From assembly GCA_041391925.1 (NCBI GenBank), contig JAWKNA010000005.1, positions 186,001 to 250,000 on the forward strand: 64,000 nt of DNA, read 5' to 3'. A program made the position numbers and the translations under genes. The stretch is from JBPOFM01 sp041391925 (lineage in GTDB: Bacteria > Bacteroidota > Bacteroidia > Flavobacteriales > Flavobacteriaceae). The notes beneath the pieces were generated by a model. The model saw only the letters and a list, made by a program, of their open reading frames with translations. It was not told the DNA's origin and did no database searches. Positions 26,823 to 33,616 of this stretch are shown here, piece by piece. Numbering within the stretch: the first letter of the stretch is position 1; each line of letters starts with the position of its first letter.

Positions 26823-26880
26823 TGTCATTGCGAGGAGGCACGACGAAGACAAACCTTTAGGTTCAGCGCAGCTAATCTCT
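26823..26880. repeat. dispersed-type intergenic repeat fragment
   Basis: The words TGTCATTGCGAGGAGGCACGA and later CAGCTAATCTCT resemble the TCATTGCGAGG...AATCT repeats dispersed in many Bacteroidota genomes (from memory). Only one copy is in this window. The rest of the gap up to 27043 holds an AAGTGTT...AACACT inverted repeat and no gene. Confidence 0.4.
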
Positions 26881-27043
26881 TCAACGAATAACCATCCCAC
26901 GCCTCGATTGTTAAACTCACAAGTAACAGAACCCCAGAAACCACACTAAAAAGTGTTGATATTCCGCTATTGAGAGATAAAAAACACTATTTTAGTATTG
27001 ATATAAAAAGTTTTAGGCAATTTAAAAACCAACTTATCCAATT

Positions 27044-27589
27044 ATGTACAATAGGCAAGTAATTGAACGAAAATTTAACAATGCGGAAAATCGAGAAATG
27101 AAATATTATATTCTTTCTCACATTTTATTAGAGGTAATTTTAGAAAATTCCAGAGAAGAATCGACCGAAGAAGAATATTTAGAGGCTTTAATTTTCACTG
27201 CATTTATGATTACTCAAAGAATGCAACATTCAATTGCAATTGAAGAGACCAAAAAATTTATGATAATGGAAATTTATAAATATGTGGCGGAAAACTATGA
27301 ATTAGACGATTTTGTTGATTCAATTGACAGCCAAATATTTCCTTTTATTATTAAAAGATTTAGCACAATTGCAAATGAGCTTTCGGAATTAGAATTTGGT
27401 TCTGGATATTTACTGCCCCTTTTATTGAATAATCTTTATATAAACCCAACAAATGATTCTAATGAATCAATTGATGAAATTATGCAAAATATGGATTTAA
27501 AATTACCGATTACTTTTAAAATCAAATTCAAGAATTTTATAGATTCTTTAGATAATTCGATAAAATCTTTTGAAGCGGACGGATATTAA
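27044..27589 (+). CDS. hypothetical helical protein, first cassette (181 aa)
   Basis: ATG start. The product is predicted all-helical and acidic (AENREMKYYILSHILLEVIL, EESTEEEYLEALIFTAFMI), without signal peptide or recognised catalytic motif. I do not recognise its family. It stops two bases before the first attC-like element, which is how a cassette gene is placed. Strongly AT-rich, unlike the 337-residue gene upstream. Confidence 0.7.
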   Translation: MYNRQVIERKFNNAENREMKYYILSHILLEVILENSREESTEEEYLEALIFTAFMITQRMQHSIAIEETKKFMIMEIYKYVAENYELDDFVDSIDSQIFPFIIKRFSTIANELSELEFGSGYLLPLLLNNLYINPTNDSNESIDEIMQNMDLKLPITFKIKFKNFIDSLDNSIKSFEADGY

Positions 27590-27590
27590 A

Positions 27591-27730
27591 AACTACCTAC
27601 AAAACCTGCTATAGTTCATTGCTTCTAACTTTCCTCACGGAAAGTCCTCGCAAATTTGCTATCTTCGGCTTACGGCGGAAAATCCTCGCGGATTTTCACG
27701 CAACGAAACCATAGCCAAACCGTTGTAGCT
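27591..27730 (+). repeat. attC-like palindromic element A
   Basis: The 5' arm (27591-27622, with GCTATAGTTCATTGC) pairs imperfectly with the 3' arm (27700-27730, read backwards as GCTATGGTTTCGTTGC). Inside lies the perfect hairpin GAAAATCC-TCGC-GGATTTTC (27678-27697). The element ends with CGTTG at 27721-27725, the presumed crossover being between G and TT. Unpaired bases between the arms resemble the extrahelical bases of attC sites. Confidence 0.65.
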
Positions 27731-27739
27731 AATTTGAGA

Positions 27740-28864
27740 ATGAAGAAAACCGACAGATTAAGTAGATGGAAAAAAAAGGAGAAATTTTCTTTATTTTTTG
27801 AGCATCCAATCAACCCAGAGTTCCAGAAAATATTAGATAAAAAAACTGGAGAAGATTCCAAAATTTCCAATTTAGATATAATGAAATTGGCTAAAGAGTT
27901 GATTTTTGACATTAAGAACAAAAAACCTTTATTCTATATTATTTGTCCAATGTTAGATACTTATAATCTTGAAATAGATTATGAACATTGTATGACCGTT
28001 TCATTTAGTGGAAATAAAAAAGAACTCGAACAAGAAGTTGTAAACACATTAGGAATTGCTGTCGCATTCGAATTACCAATTTATCCCAATAATAAAAAAG
28101 TTGAACAGCAACTATCAGATTACTATGAAAAATTAGTCAGAGATGGTTTTGTTGCACCAGACAATGAAGGAAATGACGTTAAATTAATTCCGACAAACTC
28201 AAAAAAAATAGAAGATTTTAAAGTTGAAAGCTTCTCTAAAATAGATATGACTAAATATTGGTCACCATCAGATTTGCTTTTATTACGTGGAGCAGTTTCT
28301 GATGAGCTTATTAAATTAAATAATGCTCATAGAACGCTTACTTCTCTGCAAGTTGCTATCGAAGAACTAGAAAAATTATTGAATACTACAAAACGTAATG
28401 AGAATAAATTACAAGAATGTATTACTAAATCACCAATTTTATTAGGACTTGAATACTCAAAAGTAATACCTAAACATAAACTTGGTGCTGAATATGAAGT
28501 GGATTATGCTCTTGAGAAATATACTGGACTAATTGACTTAATGGAAATCGAATCTAGCAGTTTACCTATATTTACGAAACAAGGAAATCCTTCAAGCTAT
28601 TTAGTTCACGCTGAACAACAAGTCATAGATTGGTTGGATTGGGTAGAAAAAAACAACCCTTATGCCAGAGCTAAAATGGAAGGATTATTGACACCAAAAG
28701 GCTATGTTATAATTGGGAGGAATTCAAACCTGAACGAAAAGACTAAAGCAAGTTTGATAAGAAGAAATAAAGCCTTTAATGGACTGATTTCCGTTTTGAC
28801 CTATGATGATGTATTAATGAAAGCAAAAGCCTTGTTTGAAATATTAAATAGTGAAAAAAACTAG
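27740..28864 (+). CDS. sduA: Shedu-type (DUF4263) anti-phage nuclease, cassette-borne
   Basis: ATG at 27740 (374 aa); earlier in-frame codons lie inside the palindrome and are rejected. The N-terminal 210 residues are a variable domain with no match I know. The C-terminal 150 residues carry the DUF4263 nuclease pattern: KLQECITKSPILLGLEYS, then D255 in EVDYAL, then E269-I-E271 in LMEIESSSLPIFTKQGNP. HAEQQVIDWLDW, GYVIIGR (322-327) and the closing LTYDDVL (353 onward) complete it. This is a PD-(D/E)XK-like fold with EIE in place of the textbook E-x-K. SduA (Shedu) is an established single-gene defence system. The stop codon TAG lies inside the next attC-like element. Confidence 0.8.
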   Translation: MKKTDRLSRWKKKEKFSLFFEHPINPEFQKILDKKTGEDSKISNLDIMKLAKELIFDIKNKKPLFYIICPMLDTYNLEIDYEHCMTVSFSGNKKELEQEVVNTLGIAVAFELPIYPNNKKVEQQLSDYYEKLVRDGFVAPDNEGNDVKLIPTNSKKIEDFKVESFSKIDMTKYWSPSDLLLLRGAVSDELIKLNNAHRTLTSLQVAIEELEKLLNTTKRNENKLQECITKSPILLGLEYSKVIPKHKLGAEYEVDYALEKYTGLIDLMEIESSSLPIFTKQGNPSSYLVHAEQQVIDWLDWVEKNNPYARAKMEGLLTPKGYVIIGRNSNLNEKTKASLIRRNKAFNGLISVLTYDDVLMKAKALFEILNSEKN

Positions 28865-29000
28865 CTACATCACCGTGTATATGTTATGGCTAGGTCTGTG
28901 CTTATCCGGAAAATCCTCTGGGATTTTCCTGCGGAGTTTTGTACTTTTAATGGTTCGTGAGGAGACACGCCACAGCTCATATACCAGAACGTTGCCATTA
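28862..29000 (+). repeat. attC-like palindromic element B
   Basis: It begins with TAGCTACATCACCG, which includes the preceding gene's stop codon. That sequence is complementary to TTGTAGCTA at the beginning of the same cassette. GTATATG in the 5' arm pairs with CATATAC in the 3' arm. The inner hairpin GGAAAATCC-TCTG-GGATTTTCC lies at 28908-28929. It ends in CGTTG at 28990-28994. Confidence 0.65.
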
Positions 29001-29016
29001 ATGCGAGAAAAAATCG

Positions 29017-29919
29017 ATGATTAAGATAAAGACAAACCCTGATTCATTTTACAAAAAGCTAAACAAACATCTTGAAAAAGGGAACGATATACTTAGAAAG
29101 CAAATTTCCGAACCAAAACTTCTAGAAACGGAAACGAATGAATGGGAAAAAAATGCAGTCGATTTTTTAAAAAATAATACAGTTAACCTACCTGAACAAT
29201 TAATTACAGACATTCAGCATACTGTAACAGAAGACTGGTTTACTTTTGGACTTCTCAAAAAGGATTTTAATAAAAATCCAGAAAGTCATATCGAATATTT
29301 GACAAAACATCTGAAAAAGAAAATAAGAGCTTTTGAAGTAACATCAGATTATCTTTCTATTTCAGAGATAATTAAGGGAAATGAAAAACCTGAATTAACT
29401 TCGATACAAGAAAAAATAACATTCGTTCTTCAAAAACTTTATGAATTATACAATGACAATTTTTACTCTATTTCTATGATTTTCGAAATCAATGAAATCG
29501 ATTATAGAGAGAATGAACCGAATGAAATAGCTGAAAACCTAAAAAAGAGAGGTTACGGAATTAGAGAAACGGACTACACCACAAAAGATTTATTGAAAAT
29601 TTCAGTAAAAGGAGCTGCTTATGTGGAACGACAAAATAAAAAACAAAAGAATAAGGAAAAGAAAACTAAAGATGCTAAAGTCAATGAGAAAATTGATTTG
29701 GTTTTATCCAAACTGGAAAAATTAGGTTATGGTCAACAAATTATTTTCGACGAAATCGAAGAATTGCGCGGACTATCCAAAAAGCTAAATAAAAAAACTT
29801 GGTCGCAAGTAATTAAGGGAAAAGTAATGGATTTGGCTCTATCGGAATTGATAAGTAAAGATACCGCTTCCTTTATTTACGAATCGTTAGTTGAAGATAA
29901 ATTTAAACTATTAAAATAA
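29017..29919 (+). CDS. hypothetical cassette protein with recurrent C-terminal helical module (300 aa)
   Basis: ATG 26 bases after the CGTTG core. It has a helical N-terminal region (DSFYKKLNKHLEKGNDILRK), a long middle with a QNKKQKNKEKKTKDAK linker at about residues 207-222, and a C-terminal 70-residue helical module (EKIDLVLSKLEKLGYGQQII, EELRGLSKKLNKKTW). I recall this C-terminal pattern on many otherwise different Bacteroidota proteins, some near defence genes; this was not searched. No signal peptide and no catalytic motif. Defence function is possible from the Shedu neighbour but unproven. Confidence 0.75.
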   Translation: MIKIKTNPDSFYKKLNKHLEKGNDILRKQISEPKLLETETNEWEKNAVDFLKNNTVNLPEQLITDIQHTVTEDWFTFGLLKKDFNKNPESHIEYLTKHLKKKIRAFEVTSDYLSISEIIKGNEKPELTSIQEKITFVLQKLYELYNDNFYSISMIFEINEIDYRENEPNEIAENLKKRGYGIRETDYTTKDLLKISVKGAAYVERQNKKQKNKEKKTKDAKVNEKIDLVLSKLEKLGYGQQIIFDEIEELRGLSKKLNKKTWSQVIKGKVMDLALSELISKDTASFIYESLVEDKFKLLK

Positions 29920-30080
29920 GCACAATGCCAACAACATGTATAGCTTATTGCGACTGAATTCCTAATCTGAATTCATAGCAATTTGCTATCTTTCGGTCTC
30001 GGTGGAAAATCCTCGCGGATTTTCGTGCAACGAAATCGAAGATTTGAAGAAGTCACACCATAGCCTAAAACGTTGTGTCT
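29918..30080 (+). repeat. attC-like palindromic element C
   Basis: The 5' arm AATGCCAACAACATGTATAGC complements the start of its own cassette (GTTGCCATT) at the outer end, and the 3' arm (30048-30080) further in. The inner hairpin GGAAAATCC-TCGC-GGATTTTC lies at 30004-30024. About 70 bp of the interior is nearly identical to element A (GCAATTTGCTATCTT..., GTGCAACGAAA), although the flanking genes are unrelated. It ends in CGTTG at 30071-30075. Confidence 0.65.
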
Positions 30081-30088
30081 AATTAGAA

Positions 30089-30931
30089 ATGAATAAACGA
30101 GACTACTATTCAGTAAGAACAGGAAAAATAAAACCTAATCAAGAAATTGATTTAAAGGTTTTAAAACGTTTATTTCTTGTTATTTATCGAAAGCTTGAAG
30201 AAGATGGATACTTTCAAAAGTACTTTGGATATTATTGTGTTGATCAAGGTGAAGTTTCAGGAGAATTAGGAAGCGATTTGGATTCTATTTTCTTTATCCA
30301 TTTAAAAAAAGAAAATCTTTTTCCTATTCATGGAAAAATAGATTCATACGAAGAAGACGATCTGTTTGATGTTATTGAGTTTCTTCATGACCATTGTTCA
30401 AAAGGAATTGATGGTCAATATCATTCTTGGAATGATTGCGGATATCATTATTCAGAATTTAGCGACAAAGAAGGAAAGCAACATTATAAAAATCAATTAA
30501 ACCCGTTGCTAAAAGATTATGGTGGCGGGTTCGAAATTTCTGAAGATGGCGAAATTCTTCAACTTGCAGATTCGGGTCTAAGCAACCTTTTTGAAGCTGA
30601 TGTTCCTTCAGATGACAAAGAAAATATAACAGATAAAATTGACAAAGCAGTAACTAAATTTAGACGATATAAATCCACAATAGATGACCGTCAGGAAGCA
30701 ATACGGGAACTAGTTGACGTTTTAGAATTCTTAAGACCCCAAGCAAAAAAGCTTCTTGACAAGAACGATGAATCTGATTTATTCAACATAGCCAACAACT
30801 TTGGAATAAGACACCATAATGAACAGCAAAAAAGTAAATATGACAAGGCGATATGGCATAGTTGGATGTTTTATCACTATCTATCGACTATACATGCATT
30901 ACTCAGATTAATAAAGAAAGAAAAAAACTAG
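30089..30931 (+). CDS. hypothetical cassette protein (280 aa)
   Basis: ATG 17 bases after the core site. Residues 1-150 are mixed alpha/beta and acidic (YYCVDQGEVSGELGSDLDSI, then the histidine-rich HSWNDCGYHYSEF). Residues 190-280 are helical and end in FGIRHHNEQQKSKYDKAIWH plus a hydrophobic helix. The R-then-H pattern there weakly recalls HEPN RNase domains but does not match R-x4-6-H, so I do not call one. No signal peptide. Its TAG stop codon is inside the truncated palindrome that follows. Family unknown. Confidence 0.72.
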   Translation: MNKRDYYSVRTGKIKPNQEIDLKVLKRLFLVIYRKLEEDGYFQKYFGYYCVDQGEVSGELGSDLDSIFFIHLKKENLFPIHGKIDSYEEDDLFDVIEFLHDHCSKGIDGQYHSWNDCGYHYSEFSDKEGKQHYKNQLNPLLKDYGGGFEISEDGEILQLADSGLSNLFEADVPSDDKENITDKIDKAVTKFRRYKSTIDDRQEAIRELVDVLEFLRPQAKKLLDKNDESDLFNIANNFGIRHHNEQQKSKYDKAIWHSWMFYHYLSTIHALLRLIKKEKN

Positions 30932-30957
30932 GCACAACAACGTATTCTGATAGCGCA
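30928..30957 (+). repeat. truncated attC-like element D (5' arm only)
   Basis: TAGGCACAACAACGTATTCTG is complementary at its outer end to TTGTGTCTA, the start of the same cassette. No matching 3' arm and no GTTG core follow in the next 100 bp. The array therefore ends in a half site, suggesting deletion or insertion at this junction. Confidence 0.55.
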
Positions 30958-31382
30958 GATTTACAATCCAAGCCAAAAACGCCAACATCCATTAAAAAAA
31001 TCAAAACCAGTACAGACATACAAACAAAACCGTCAGGTGTAATGTCCCAACCTTCAGAAGTAATGTTCAAACCTTCAGGTGTCATGTTCTAAGTTTCAGA
31101 AATCATGTCCCAACCTTCGGGTGTCATGTTCAAAGTTTCAGACGTAATGTTCAAAGTTTCAGGTGTCATGTTCAAAGTTTCAGATGTCATGTTCAAAGTT
31201 TCAGGTGTCATGTTCAAAGTTTCGGACGTAATGTTCAAAGTTTCAGACGTAATGTTTAAAGTTTCAGGATTCCATTACATTTTCGCTCTCGCAGCCCGCG
31301 CCACCACTGCAAAAACCCCAAAAAAAACAGTTCAAAAAATCGACGAACGGCACACCAAAAACCACCACCCAAAAACCATCAA
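30958..31382. other. gene-free stretch containing the tandem repeat
   Basis: Between the half site and the convergent cyclophilin gene there is a 75-bp A/C-rich spacer, the 21-bp tandem array (31033-31263) and a C/A-rich tail. Frames across it are open only because the repeat length is a multiple of three. One frame is cut by a TAA in unit 3 and another begins inside the repeat, so no gene is called. Confidence 0.6.
31033..31263. repeat. tandem repeat, 11 units of 21 bp
   Basis: Consensus unit: TCAGRYGTMATGTTCAAAGTT. Units 1 and 4 share the variant GTCCCAACCT ending and unit 2 has TTCAAACCT; the later units are nearly uniform. All units are exactly 21 bp with no spacers, so it is not a CRISPR array. 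Unit 3 reads TTCTAAGTT, a stop in the frame that would otherwise encode a repeating MFKVSDV/GV heptapeptide. Confidence 0.95.
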
Positions 31383-32087
31383 CTAATCAATAATCCGCAC
31401 ACTGCGAATGTACACATTGTGCAACGGCCACTCGGCATCGTCCGTGGGTTGTTTGGCAATCTCGTCCACCACGTCCATACCGCGGATCACCTTGCCAAAA
31501 GCGGTGTACTGTCCGTCCAGATGATGCGCCCCATTGGGGTTTTGCACAATAAAAAATTGGTAGGGCGATGCCATCTTGTAGGCATTCTCAATCTCGCTGC
31601 TGGGCATGCTGATGGTGCCTCGGTCATGTTTGTACCCTTTGTTTGTATCTGGCGGTAGGAGGTACTTCCCGATGTTGTTCCGCTTTTCATAAAGTTCTAT
31701 TTCATCGCTGCTGCCACCCTGAATCACAAAATTATTCACCACACGATAGAACTGCGTATTGTCAAAATAGTGCTGTTTGGTCAAGAAGATAAAGTTGGCA
31801 CGATGGTATTTGGTTTCTGGATAGAGTTGGATGTCAATGGTTCCAAAATCGGTAGTGATGCGCACTTTGTCTTCCTTATGCTTCTTGTCATACTCCTGAA
31901 AAAAGTATAGGGCATTGTCATCGGTAAGCAGTGGAAACTCCCTTTTGGGCGCTTTGATGGTATCTTTTTTTTCTTCCTTTTTAATTTCTGTGGAATCGTG
32001 GGTTGAAGCCTTCTTTTTTTGACGGGATTGTTTATCTTCACAATTGAATAACAAGATACAGGCGCAAAGCACCATTAGCATTTTCAT
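31383..32087 (-). CDS. cyclophilin-type peptidyl-prolyl isomerase lipoprotein
   Basis: ATG at 32087 (234 aa) is chosen because it gives a lipoprotein signal: KMLMVLCACILLFNC with Cys17 as lipidation site. Longer starts fall in the opposite-strand Nudix gene. After a charged linker the cyclophilin domain spans about residues 80-230, with YHRANFIFLTKQHYFDNTQF, YRVVNNFVIQGGSSDE, the ASPYQFFIVQNPNGAHHLDG block and YTAFGKVIRGMDVVDEI. This is the short bacterial type. Probably membrane-anchored in the periplasm, aiding proline isomerisation of exported proteins. It starts 4 bp from the divergent Nudix gene. Confidence 0.9.
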   Translation of the reverse strand: MKMLMVLCACILLFNCEDKQSRQKKKASTHDSTEIKKEEKKDTIKAPKREFPLLTDDNALYFFQEYDKKHKEDKVRITTDFGTIDIQLYPETKYHRANFIFLTKQHYFDNTQFYRVVNNFVIQGGSSDEIELYEKRNNIGKYLLPPDTNKGYKHDRGTISMPSSEIENAYKMASPYQFFIVQNPNGAHHLDGQYTAFGKVIRGMDVVDEIAKQPTDDAEWPLHNVYIRSVRIID

Positions 32088-32091
32088 AGCG

Positions 32092-32733
32092 ATGAATTTT
32101 GAAACGTTTTTAAAATCAATATCAAAAATAGAACAAATTCCACTTCCGGGATTGGCTTCACAACTCAAAATGTCGCCTCCATTTCGTCTGGAATTGATGG
32201 AAGCGCAGAGGGAAGCCATGAAAACTTCCAAGAAAGCGGCGGTCACGGCGTTGTTCTATCCTGATGAAAGGCAAGTTACAAAACTCATTTTAATTTTAAG
32301 GAAAACGTATAAAGGCGTGCACTCCGCCCAAGTTGGGTTTCCAGGTGGCAGACGCGAAGACTCTGACGAATCCTTGATGCATGCCGCTTTAAGGGAAACT
32401 TGGGAGGAAGTGGGTGTGCCCATTGCAGACATTGAAGTGCTCAAAGCAATGACAGAACTCTACATTCCGCCCAGCAATTTTACGGTCTATCCGTTTTTGG
32501 GGATTACCCATGAAACACCCACGTTTGTCAAACAAGATGAAGAAGTTGAAGATTTGATTGAAGTAGCGATGACAGAATTTTTGGATGAGGCCTCAATCAC
32601 TTCTGTAAAAGTCATGACCTCTCTGGAGAAGGAAATGACAGTTCCGGCATTTATACTTAATGGACATATCGTTTGGGGCGCCACTGCCATGATGTTGAGC
32701 GAAGTAAAAGACTTGTTAAAAACAGTGCTGTAA
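32092..32733 (+). CDS. Nudix hydrolase, CoA pyrophosphatase type
   Basis: ATG at 32092 (213 aa). The Nudix box is complete: GGRREDSDESLMHAALRETW continuing EEVGV. The preceding VLLILRK-like strand (TKLILILRKTYKGVHSAQVG) with a Q-V-G-F-P-G-G pattern is typical of CoA-hydrolysing YeaB/NUDT7-like members. These cleave CoA or similar pyrophosphates to phosphopantetheine plus adenosine 3',5'-bisphosphate. It precedes the acyltransferase gene by 45 bp on the same strand. A TAAATTTG -7-like word at 32749 suggests the acyltransferase also has its own promoter. Confidence 0.9.
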   Translation: MNFETFLKSISKIEQIPLPGLASQLKMSPPFRLELMEAQREAMKTSKKAAVTALFYPDERQVTKLILILRKTYKGVHSAQVGFPGGRREDSDESLMHAALRETWEEVGVPIADIEVLKAMTELYIPPSNFTVYPFLGITHETPTFVKQDEEVEDLIEVAMTEFLDEASITSVKVMTSLEKEMTVPAFILNGHIVWGATAMMLSEVKDLLKTVL

Positions 32734-32778
32734 GCTAGGGTTTTTTACTAAATTTGCGGTTCTACTAAAGAGAAATTA

Positions 32779-33588
32779 ATGGGATTATTCAAAAGAAACC
32801 CCTTTGGGCATATACTTTTCATCAAAAAATGGCTGATCCGAATTTTGGGAGCCTTGACCCATCGTCGTTATAGAGGTTTCAACGAATTGCAGATTGATGG
32901 TTCTGAAATCATTAGAGAACTTCCAGATACCAATGTACTTTTCATTTCCAATCACCAAACCTATTTTGCTGATGTGGTCGCGATGTTTCATGTGTTCAAT
33001 GCGAGTTTGAGCCAACGTGATGACAACATTAAGAACATTGGGTATTTGTGGCGACCAAAATTGAATCTTTACTATGTGGCGGCAAAAGAAACCATGACTG
33101 CGGGATTTTTGCCTAAAATTTTGGCTTATGTCGGCTCCATCAGTATCGAGCGTACATGGAGGGCCGAAGGGCAGGACGTGAATCGGCAAGTAAAAATGAG
33201 CGATATCACTGCCATTTCAAAAGCTTTGGATGATGGCTGGGTAATTACCTTTCCGCAAGGAACCACAACGCCATTCAAGCCCATCAGAAAAGGTACGGCA
33301 CACATTATCAAACGTTATAAACCCATTGTCGTTCCCATTGTGATTGATGGTTTTAGACGTTCGTTTGATAAAAAAGGTCTTCGGGTCAAGAAGAAAAACA
33401 TTTTGCAATCTATGGAAATCAAGGCGCCTTTGGATATTGATTACGACAATGAAACGATTGACCAAATTGTTGAAAAGATTGAATATGCCATAGAACAGCA
33501 TCCATCATTTCTTAAAGTGATTTCTAGAGAAGAATTGGCCGCAGAAGAGGAATTGAACAAAATGCGCCAATGGAAAACGAAAAATTAG
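32779..33588 (+). CDS. 1-acyl-glycerol-3-phosphate acyltransferase-like (PlsC family)
   Basis: 269 residues. Acyltransferase block I is SNHQTYFADV (H-x4-D) at about residue 57. Block III is WVITFPQGTTTPFKPIRKGT, where FPQGT replaces the usual FPEGT. VPIVIDGFRR is block IV. There is no signal peptide; a hydrophobic N-terminal segment (GHILFIKKWLIRILGALTHR) may associate with the membrane. It probably makes phosphatidic acid or acylates another lipid. The replaced glutamate makes the exact acceptor uncertain. Confidence 0.85.
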   Translation: MGLFKRNPFGHILFIKKWLIRILGALTHRRYRGFNELQIDGSEIIRELPDTNVLFISNHQTYFADVVAMFHVFNASLSQRDDNIKNIGYLWRPKLNLYYVAAKETMTAGFLPKILAYVGSISIERTWRAEGQDVNRQVKMSDITAISKALDDGWVITFPQGTTTPFKPIRKGTAHIIKRYKPIVVPIVIDGFRRSFDKKGLRVKKKNILQSMEIKAPLDIDYDNETIDQIVEKIEYAIEQHPSFLKVISREELAAEEELNKMRQWKTKN

Positions 33589-33616
33589 TCATCACTGGCT
33601 GAGGTAATACATTTGT

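Larger units (their letters stand above)
27009..30957 (+). mobile_element. integron-like gene cassette array without integrase
   Basis: Four same-strand genes, each alone, are separated by 140-165 bp imperfect palindromes (27591-27730, 28862-29000, 29918-30080) and closed by a half palindrome (30928-30957). Each palindrome ends in CGTTG, with the next start codon 17-26 bases on. For the second to fourth units, the first bases after CG are the inverted complement of the last bases of the same unit. Examples are TTGTAGCTA against TAGCTACA, and TTGTGTCTA against TAGGCACAA. This rule holds for integron cassettes, whose core and inverse-core sites pair once circular. The left boundary is uncertain; GTTTTAGG at 27010 is a candidate. 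No integrase gene is in the window. Genes are AT-rich and unrelated to each other. Confidence 0.65.

Noticed and set aside
27656..27739. N-terminal extension of the Shedu gene by 28 codons
   Set aside because: This stretch is the 3' half of the attC-like palindrome and would encode palindrome sequence. The ATG at 27740 is at the normal distance from the core site.
30862..31092. 76-codon plus-strand frame across the end of the last cassette
   Set aside because: It begins inside the 280-residue gene in another frame and ends in the tandem repeat. No independent support.
31033..31263. Possible CRISPR array
   Set aside because: Units are directly adjacent 21-bp repeats without spacers, and no cas gene is in the window.
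31105..31386. Plus-strand frame of 93 codons over the 21-bp repeat
   Set aside because: It begins inside the repeat, exists only because the unit is a multiple of three, and the same frame is stopped in unit 3. It also overlaps the end of the cyclophilin gene.
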